A DNA stretch of 12,221 nt. It comes from Pseudomonadota bacterium (GTDB lineage Bacteria > Desulfobacterota > Syntrophobacteria > Syntrophobacterales > Syntrophobacteraceae). Position numbers and translations under genes: made by a program. The stretch spans positions 1 through 12,221 of the forward strand of contig JAEZHY010000283.1 in assembly GCA_023416335.1 (NCBI GenBank), in the 5' to 3' direction. The notes under the pieces are model-generated. The model was given only the letters and a program-made list of their open reading frames with translations, was not told where the DNA came from and did not search any database. Shown piece after piece: positions 6,144 to 12,221 of the stretch; the stretch's first letter is position 1; every line of letters starts with the position of its first letter.

Positions 6144-8018
6144 ATGAGACTCGGTCTGAGAAACAGGTTCTTGTTCCCAACGCTGATACTGACCCTTCTT
6201 TGCATGGGGGGGCTGGCTGTTCTTTGTGTGATGGTAGCCAATAAAGCACTGATTGAGAGCGGCAGTTCGCAATTGAAACAGGTGCTTGAAATCACGGATA
6301 ACAGGATCAGCGTTTATCTGGGCGATCGCAGGAGAGAGGTTCAGATCTGGAGCGAATCTCAAGAGATAGAAGATGCGGTCCTGGGCTCAGGGTTCTCCAA
6401 GGCCGGCGTATCGGCCGCCTTATCACAATGCCTTGCCCGTCTGCAGAAGCAATCCGGTTACTTCGAACTGTTGTCCGTGGCCGATACGGGCGGAGATATC
6501 ATCGCCTCTTCCAATCAGGACGCCGTAGGGAAAATAAACATCAGGGACCGTGAGTATTTCAAGCAATCGCTCCAGGGTGGGACTGCGGTCTCGGAGGTTA
6601 TGGTGGGAAGGACGACCGGCCGTCCGTCGTTTATAGTTTCGGTGCCGTTTAAGGTCGGAGGAAAAATATCGGGGGTATTGTACGGCGCACTCGACCTGGC
6701 CTCCTTCAATGAAACATTCATCGATACGGTAAAAGTTGGAAAAGATGGATGTGCCTTCATGTTCGACCGGAACGGCTCACTCATTGCCCATCCCGATAAA
6801 TCCCTCATTCTCAAGGTCAAGGCCGGGGACAGGGATTTCTCGAGCCGCATGGCGGCAGAGAACGAGGGATTGATCAACTTTACAGACCAGGGTGCCGGCC
6901 GAATAGCCGCTTTCAAGGTGAACAAAGCTACTGGGTGGATGCTGTGTATTTCCGTAAATGAGGCTGAACTGCTCGCACCGGCCAGGCATCTGCAGTTCCT
7001 CTGTATAATGTGCCTCGCGAGTATGGGCCTTTTGCTGGTCGTAGTGATTTCCTTGATTTCCCATTCCACTGTCAAGCCGGTTAAAGCTGTGGTGAAGTCC
7101 CTGAGAGGAAAAGCCGGCCGGATTACCTCGGCAGTGGTCCGGATTTCCGAGGAATGTCGACGACTGGCAAACGGAACTTCCGAACAGGCGGCTTCAATCG
7201 AGGAGACTTCTTCAGCCCTTGAGGAAATATCTGCGATGACAAAAAAGAGCGCCGGCCACGCAGTCCGTTCGAATGAACTCATGACGGATGCCGGAGAGAC
7301 GGTGCGCAGGGCCGGCAAATCGATGACTCAGCTTACAACGTCCATGGCCGAGATTTCCCGGGCAAGCGAAGACATCTCCAAGATCATCAGGACCATTGAC
7401 GAGATCGCGTTCCAGACAAACCTGCTGGCTCTCAACGCGGCAGTTGAAGCTGCGCGTGCAGGCGAAGCCGGCGCGGGATTTGCCGTCGTTGCCGATGAGG
7501 TAAGAAATCTCGCAGTGAGAGCGGCTCAAGCGGCGAAAATCACCGAAAATCTAATCGAAGGCACCGTTTCGAAAATAAGGGAAGGTTCGGAAATCGTGCA
7601 GACTGCGGGGGCTGAATTTGCCAAGGTAGCCGTGAGTGTAAATAAAATAGGTGATTTGGTGGGAGAAATAGCGGCCGCCTCCACAGAGCAGGCCAAGGGG
7701 ATCGAACAGATTCACGCCGCTGTAAACGCCGTGGACCAGGTTATCCAGCAAAACGCAATCATAGCGGATCAATCCGCTTCAGCGTCCGAGGACATCGCAA
7801 TGCAGGCTCGGGACTTGATGGGATCGGCCTCTGAACTTTCAACGGTCATACTTGGAGAAAAAGACTCCGAGCGGCACAAAGATTCGCCCGCAGACCGCAA
7901 AACAACGGCCTTCAGGAAGTTGGGCGGAAATGGAACCGCCGGGTTTAATCCGGGGACCGGCTTGCCGGCCATTTCATCCGAAAAGAACGGCAAACTGCAA
8001 CAATTGTCCCTTCCTTGA
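6144..8018 (+). CDS. Methyl-accepting chemotaxis protein, dCache-type sensor, no HAMP
   Basis: A 624-residue membrane chemoreceptor that signals through CheA/CheW to the flagellar motor. Layout: first membrane helix about 9-32, periplasmic sensor about 35-280 with features of a dCache_1 domain ([19 protein letters not shown] near 106-124, [11 protein letters not shown] near 131-141, [11 protein letters not shown] near 178-188), second membrane helix about 284-306, then a signalling hairpin about 340-570. The tip is canonical: [21 protein letters not shown] (420-440) and [13 protein letters not shown] (445-457). Candidate methylation glutamates lie in [11 protein letters not shown] (351-361). 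Only about 30 residues join the second helix to the hairpin, too few for a HAMP domain. No CheR/CheB-binding pentapeptide ends the protein. Start: ATG 6144 with AAGGA (6134-6138) 5 bases ahead; longer in-frame starts would overlap the promoter. The ligand cannot be told from sequence; phosphate-related taxis is inferred from the Pho box. Confidence 0.95.
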   Translation: MRLGLRNRFLFPTLILTLLCMGGLAVLCVMVANKALIESGSSQLKQVLEITDNRISVYLGDRRREVQIWSESQEIEDAVLGSGFSKAGVSAALSQCLARLQKQSGYFELLSVADTGGDIIASSNQDAVGKINIRDREYFKQSLQGGTAVSEVMVGRTTGRPSFIVSVPFKVGGKISGVLYGALDLASFNETFIDTVKVGKDGCAFMFDRNGSLIAHPDKSLILKVKAGDRDFSSRMAAENEGLINFTDQGAGRIAAFKVNKATGWMLCISVNEAELLAPARHLQFLCIMCLASMGLLLVVVISLISHSTVKPVKAVVKSLRGKAGRITSAVVRISEECRRLANGTSEQAASIEETSSALEEISAMTKKSAGHAVRSNELMTDAGETVRRAGKSMTQLTTSMAEISRASEDISKIIRTIDEIAFQTNLLALNAAVEAARAGEAGAGFAVVADEVRNLAVRAAQAAKITENLIEGTVSKIREGSEIVQTAGAEFAKVAVSVNKIGDLVGEIAAASTEQAKGIEQIHAAVNAVDQVIQQNAIIADQSASASEDIAMQARDLMGSASELSTVILGEKDSERHKDSPADRKTTAFRKLGGNGTAGFNPGTGLPAISSEKNGKLQQLSLP

Positions 8019-8061
8019 ATTCAAGATTTGATGCGAGGAGCCGACTCCCGTCCGTCTCCTT

Positions 8062-11000
8062 CTACGCCGGCCTGGACGGTTCGATTGCCGGGGCCTCCGA
8101 CTTCTTGCGCCTGAAGTCGCTGAGGCGCTGAAGGGTCGTGTAGAACACGGGAACGAAAAGGACAGCAAGAAACGTCGAAGTCAGCATGCCTCCGAAAACT
8201 GCCGTGCCCAGGGCGCGCCTGCTTGCCGCTCCCGCTCCTTCCGCTACCACCAGCGGGTAGACGCCGAGGATGAAGGCAAAGGATGTCATCAAAATCGGCC
8301 GAAAACGCATCCGGGCCGCCTTGACGGCCGCTTCCGCGGTATCCATGCCCTGCGCCCGGAGTTCGCGCGCGAACTCGACTATGAGGATGGCATTCTTGCT
8401 GGCCAGGGCGATCAACAGAACAATTCCGATCTGAGTGTAGACGTTGTTGTCGAGTCCCCGCATGGCAACGCCTATAACCGAACCCAAAAGGGCGAGCGGC
8501 ACGACGAGAATGACGGCCGCGGGATTCGACCAGCTCTCATACTGGGCGCAAAGCACCAGGTAGACCAGCAGCACGGCGAGTCCGAAAATCATAAACGCCT
8601 GCCCGCTGACCTTTTTCTCCTGGTAGGACATGCCGGTCCACTCGAACCCCATCGAGTCGGGCAGCTTGCTTGCCGCCATCTCTTCCATCAGCTTCAGGGC
8701 TTCCCCCGAACTGAACCCCGGAGCTGCCTCCCCGTTGACGGCTGCAGACGGGTAGAGGTTGTAGCGGTTTATCACCTGCGGGCCGAGCGATTCCTCGACC
8801 TCCACGAAAGTACCGATGGGAACCATTTTCCCGTTTCCGGTCCGGACGTCGAGCTGCTTGATGTCCTCTCGAGTGGCGCGGAATTTCTGGTCGGCCTGCA
8901 CACGGACCTGGTAGGTGCGGCCGAACTTGTTGAAATCATTTGTGTATGCGGATCCGAGGTATGCCTGCAGCGTATTGAAGACGCTGTTTAAAGGAATGTT
9001 TAGACTCTTCACTTTGTCGCGGTCTACGTTTGCGTAAAGCTGCGGGATCGCCGCGCGGAATGTCGTATTCAAAGCTGTGAGTCCCGTTTGAGTCCCTCCG
9101 TCGTGAACCATTTCCTGGGCGACTGCCTGAAGTTGGGCAAGGCCCGCAGCACGGCGGTCCTCAATCTGCATCTGGAAACCGCCGGCAACCCCCAGCCCCT
9201 GAATCGCCGGTGGGACGAACGCAAAGACGATCCCATCCTGAACGCCCATGAACTGCCTGCGCAGGTTCTTCACAATTGCTTCCTGGCTCAGGCTGGGGTC
9301 GGTGCGCTCGGACCAGTCCTTGAAGATGATGTAAAAGGCCGCAGCGTTGGACATGACCGTTCCGTCGAGTACCGAAAAGCCGCCGATGCTGATCCAGTCA
9401 TCAATCCCCGGGGTTTGTCGAATGATATGGTTGACTTTGGCGACGGCCTCGCGGGTCCTTTCCTGCGAAGACGAGTCGGGGAGCTGAATGGCTGCGATCA
9501 CATACCCCTGGTCTTCTGTCGGAAGAAACCCTGTCGGAAGCGAAACGAATCCCCATGCCGTCACGGTGATCAAGCCGGCAAAAACGATCAGCGAGAGGGC
9601 GCTGTGTCTGACCATCCCGCCCACGATGCGGGCATAAACGGCTTCGCAGCGGTCATAGACCGCGTTGAATCCGCGGAAGAACCAATTGCGGCGCTCCGGA
9701 GACGGCCGGAGATAGACGGCGCACTGGGCCGGTTTGAGGGTCACCGCATTGATCGCACTGATCACGGCCGTAGCGGCGATCGTCAGGGCGAACTGACGGT
9801 ATAGCTGTCCCGTTATGCCGCCCATAAACGCCGTCGGTAGGAAAACCGCCATGAGCACCAGGGTGATGCCGATGACCGGGCCTATGATCTCCGCCATGGC
9901 CTTTATCGTGGCTTCTTTGGGACGCAGGCCCTGCTCGATGTGATGGGCCGCGTTTTCGACAATGACGATGGCGTCGTCCACTACAATTCCGATTGCCAGG
10001 ACCAGTCCGAACAGGGTCAGCATATTGACCGTAAAACCGAGCCCGGCCATTGCCGCAAAAGCGCCAATTATCGTTACCGGGACGGTCGTGGCCGGAACCA
10101 GGACCGCGCGCCAGTCCTGAAGGAAAAGCAGGATGACTATCAGGACGAGTATGCCCGCCTCGATCAGGGTCTTATAGATTTCATCGATTGCGGCTTTCAC
10201 GAATTTGGTCGTGTCGAACGGAATGTCGTAGCGGATTCCTTTCGGAAACGACTTGCTGAGTTCCTCCATCTTTTGTTTGATCTTGGTGGCTACATCGAGG
10301 GCGTTAGCGCCGGGAAGCTGGTAGACGCTGATGCCCGCGGCCGGTTTCCCTCCTTTTTGGAAATACTGGTCGTAGGTCTGCCCGCCGAGTTCCACCCGTG
10401 CAACGTCCCTGATGCGCGTAATGCGTGCCTGCCCGTCGGTCGTGGCGGTCTTGACGATGATATTCTCGAATTGTTCGACATCGCTCAGCCTGCCGAGCGT
10501 GCTGACGGTATACTGAAAATTTTGCCCGCCGGGTGCTGGGGGCTGGCCGATCTGGCCCGCGGCCACCTGGACGTTTTGTTCCTGAATGGCGTTGACCACG
10601 TCCTGGGTCGTCAGGCTCCGGGCTTTAAGCTTTTCGGGGTCGAGCCACAACCGCATGCTGTAGGCTGCGCTTCCAACGACGTTGACGTCGCCCACACCCT
10701 CGATCCGGCTCAACTCGTCCCTGACGTTGAGCGTGGCATAGTTGCTCAGGTACAGGTCGTCATACCCGCCGTCAGGAGCGCTCAATGCGACGAAAAGAAT
10801 GATGGCCGTCGATTGCTTCTTTACGGTAACGCCCTGGCGCTTCACGTCATCGGGGAGCTGTGGTTCGGCGATTGCCACCCGATTCTGGACGAGGACCTGG
10901 GCCATATCCAGGTTGGTCCCGACATCGAAGGTCACGGTGAGGGAATAGGACCCGTCGTTGGCCGATGTGGAAGACATGTAGAGCATCCGTTCGACGCCGT

Positions 11001-11211
11001 TGACCTGCTGCTCGATCGGGGCGGCGACCGTGTCGGCCACCACCTGAGCGTTGGCCCCCGGGTAAACGGTGGTGACCTTGACGGTGGGAGGGGTAATCTG
11101 CGGAAATTGCTCCACCGGCAAAGCAAACAAAGTGACCAGCCCGAACAGAATGGTCACGATCGCCAATACGTTTGCGAATATGGGGCGTTCTATAAAAAAG
11201 CGCGAAAACAT
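8062..11211 (-). CDS. RND multidrug efflux pump, AcrB/HAE1 type, inner-membrane transporter
   Basis: A 1049-residue proton-driven exporter of the hydrophobe/amphiphile efflux family, the same length as E. coli AcrB. It begins MFSRFFIERPIFANVLAI, the usual first helix, and shows the twofold RND repeat: membrane helix 1 and a periplasmic porter loop (about 30-335), helices 2-6 (about 340-500), helix 7 near 540 and a second porter loop (about 560-865), and helices 8-12 (about 870-1030). Proton-relay residues are present: D412 and D413 in IGIVVDDAIVIVEN, K939 in ALASKNAILIVEF and R971 in RFRPILMTS. GGAG stands 8 bases before the ATG, and the adaptor gene stops 14 bases upstream, so both form one operon. 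No outer-membrane factor is in the window; a TolC-like protein from elsewhere, or beyond the right edge, is expected. Substrate unknown. Convergent with the chemoreceptor, 43 bases apart, with no clear terminator between. Confidence 0.96.
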   Translation of the reverse strand: MFSRFFIERPIFANVLAIVTILFGLVTLFALPVEQFPQITPPTVKVTTVYPGANAQVVADTVAAPIEQQVNGVERMLYMSSTSANDGSYSLTVTFDVGTNLDMAQVLVQNRVAIAEPQLPDDVKRQGVTVKKQSTAIILFVALSAPDGGYDDLYLSNYATLNVRDELSRIEGVGDVNVVGSAAYSMRLWLDPEKLKARSLTTQDVVNAIQEQNVQVAAGQIGQPPAPGGQNFQYTVSTLGRLSDVEQFENIIVKTATTDGQARITRIRDVARVELGGQTYDQYFQKGGKPAAGISVYQLPGANALDVATKIKQKMEELSKSFPKGIRYDIPFDTTKFVKAAIDEIYKTLIEAGILVLIVILLFLQDWRAVLVPATTVPVTIIGAFAAMAGLGFTVNMLTLFGLVLAIGIVVDDAIVIVENAAHHIEQGLRPKEATIKAMAEIIGPVIGITLVLMAVFLPTAFMGGITGQLYRQFALTIAATAVISAINAVTLKPAQCAVYLRPSPERRNWFFRGFNAVYDRCEAVYARIVGGMVRHSALSLIVFAGLITVTAWGFVSLPTGFLPTEDQGYVIAAIQLPDSSSQERTREAVAKVNHIIRQTPGIDDWISIGGFSVLDGTVMSNAAAFYIIFKDWSERTDPSLSQEAIVKNLRRQFMGVQDGIVFAFVPPAIQGLGVAGGFQMQIEDRRAAGLAQLQAVAQEMVHDGGTQTGLTALNTTFRAAIPQLYANVDRDKVKSLNIPLNSVFNTLQAYLGSAYTNDFNKFGRTYQVRVQADQKFRATREDIKQLDVRTGNGKMVPIGTFVEVEESLGPQVINRYNLYPSAAVNGEAAPGFSSGEALKLMEEMAASKLPDSMGFEWTGMSYQEKKVSGQAFMIFGLAVLLVYLVLCAQYESWSNPAAVILVVPLALLGSVIGVAMRGLDNNVYTQIGIVLLIALASKNAILIVEFARELRAQGMDTAEAAVKAARMRFRPILMTSFAFILGVYPLVVAEGAGAASRRALGTAVFGGMLTSTFLAVLFVPVFYTTLQRLSDFRRKKSEAPAIEPSRPA

Positions 11212-11225
11212 CGATTTTCTCCGGG

Positions 11226-12221
11226 TCAGGGCTTGGCTGCGGGGGCCGGCTTGTCTGAACTTGCGGCAGGTGCCGCCGCGGCCGATGTCGGGTTCACTTT
11301 GGACCCGGGCCGGGCACGTTGCATACCGTTTACTATGACCCGGTCATCTGCTTTCAGACCCTGGACTATTTCCCGAAATCCGCCGTCGAGTGCGCCGAGC
11401 TGCACCGGGCGGGCTTCAACCGTATTCTCCTCGTTTACCACCAGGATGTATTTCCCCTGCTGGCTGGTTCCGATGGCACGTTCCGAGACCAGAAGGGCAT
11501 TCGAGTGGATTCCCAGGGGCACACGCAGCCGGACGAAGAGGCCGGGAATGATTGGGGGCGGATATGGATTTTTGAAGACGCCGCGCAACAGCATGGTCCC
11601 TGTGGACTGATCCACGCCGAGGTCCGCAAAATCCAACTCTCCCTGGTGTGGATATCCGGTATCGTTTGCCAATCCCAGAAAGACGGGAACGTGCTCCGTT
11701 TCGGGAGTCTTGTTGTTTTCCCGCCTCGACATCTTCATAACCGTCAGCAGGTCGTGCTCGTTCAACGTAAAGTAGGCATAGATCGGATTGTATTTCTTGA
11801 TTGTCGTCAGAAGGGTGTATTCCCCGGCGCCCACCAGATTGCCGACATCCACCTGGCTCCGGCCGATTTTACCGTCCAAGGGCGCCCGAATGGTCGTGTA
11901 CCCGAGATTTATCTTCGCGTTTTCGAGATTTGCGGTCGCTACTGCAACGTCGGCCTTGGCAGTATCGCGGGAGGCTTTCGAGTTGTTCAGGTCACGCTCG
12001 GAAGTGGCATTTTCCTTGATCAGGCGCAAATTCCTCTGGTATTCGACCTCGGCCCGGTCAAACTGGGCCTTCTTGGCCGCCAAGTCTCCCTCGGCCTTAT
12101 CCACCGATGCCTGATAGGTCGCCGGATCGATGATATAGAGAAGGTCCCCCTTTTTCACCACAGCGCCGTCTTTGAAATGCACGCTTTGCAGGAATCCCTG
12201 CACCCGCGCACGGATATCGAC
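11226..12221 (-). CDS. RND efflux periplasmic adaptor (membrane fusion protein), partial
   Basis: The last 331 residues of an AcrA/HlyD-type adaptor that bridges the RND pump and an outer-membrane channel. The frame is open to the window edge, so the N-terminus (export signal and probable lipid anchor, perhaps 60-80 residues) is missing; the GTG at 12203 is an internal Val codon, since VDIRARVQGFL reads as the conserved start of the lipoyl half-motif. Visible in order: the lipoyl half-motif (GAVVKKGDLLYIIDPATYQ), an alpha-helical hairpin rich in Ala, Glu and Lys, the second lipoyl half (TTIRAPLDGKIGRSQVDVGNLV), a beta-barrel with VPVFLGLANDTGYPHQGELDFAD, and the membrane-proximal domain with PGLFVRLRVPLG. 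The C-terminus is an Ala/Pro-rich tail. Its stop lies 14 bases before the pump start, implying coupled translation. Confidence 0.93.
   Translation of the reverse strand, partial: VDIRARVQGFLQSVHFKDGAVVKKGDLLYIIDPATYQASVDKAEGDLAAKKAQFDRAEVEYQRNLRLIKENATSERDLNNSKASRDTAKADVAVATANLENAKINLGYTTIRAPLDGKIGRSQVDVGNLVGAGEYTLLTTIKKYNPIYAYFTLNEHDLLTVMKMSRRENNKTPETEHVPVFLGLANDTGYPHQGELDFADLGVDQSTGTMLLRGVFKNPYPPPIIPGLFVRLRVPLGIHSNALLVSERAIGTSQQGKYILVVNEENTVEARPVQLGALDGGFREIVQGLKADDRVIVNGMQRARPGSKVNPTSAAAAPAASSDKPAPAAKP

Noticed and set aside
8014..8048. Palindrome CTTGAATTCAAG and a small GGAG/CTCC hairpin between the chemoreceptor and pump genes, as a bidirectional terminator
   Set aside because: The palindrome has no loop or T-tract and the second stem is only 4 bp.
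9940..11610. Plus-strand open frame of 556 codons opposite the RND pump and adaptor
   Set aside because: Typical long antisense frame of a GC-rich gene. The minus strand encodes complete, motif-bearing AcrB- and AcrA-like proteins here.

Overview
The window looks like ordinary chromosome of a GC-rich, motile, Gram-negative bacterium. The evidence is a Sec-exported PstS, a periplasmic adaptor with an RND pump (which implies an outer membrane), and a membrane chemoreceptor. The protein flavour, in particular the receptor signalling domain and the AcrB-type pump, suggests a deltaproteobacterium (Desulfobacterota, for example a Syntrophobacter-like organism). That placement is inference; no rRNA or other marker is present.

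Layout. 1-499: no convincing gene; small inverted repeats and a compact repeat-like segment, ending in a promoter region. 625-4516: the high-affinity phosphate ABC transporter pstS-pstC-pstA-pstB, all on the + strand, with a terminator-like hairpin between pstS and pstC. 4517-4926: no gene, but a 318-bp segment closed by 14-bp perfect inverted repeats and packed with smaller hairpins, one of which probably terminates the next gene. 4927-5601 (-): a PhoB/OmpR-type response regulator without a kinase beside it. 5602-6143: divergent control region. 6144-8018 (+): a methyl-accepting chemotaxis protein with a dCache-type sensor and no HAMP domain. 8062-11211 (-) and 11226-12221 (-, cut by the window edge): an AcrB-like RND pump and its AcrA-like adaptor, one operon, convergent with the chemoreceptor.

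How the parts fit. PstS binds phosphate in the periplasm, PstC/PstA form the channel and PstB hydrolyses ATP. In front of three transcription units (pstSCAB, the response regulator and the chemoreceptor) I find the same promoter architecture: 7-bp half-sites resembling YYGTMAC, repeated every 11 bp, followed exactly 10 bp later by a -10-like hexamer. This is the known layout of PhoB-dependent promoters. It suggests that uptake, an autoregulated PhoB-like regulator and a chemoreceptor form one phosphate-starvation regulon, with the receptor possibly serving taxis under low phosphate. No phoU, phoR or phoB/phoR pair is present in the window. The RND pump has no visible link to this circuit.

The protein assignments of the Pst genes, the receptor and the pump are strong. 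The Pho boxes, terminators and repeat elements were found by eye and need motif scoring and comparison with the rest of the genome.
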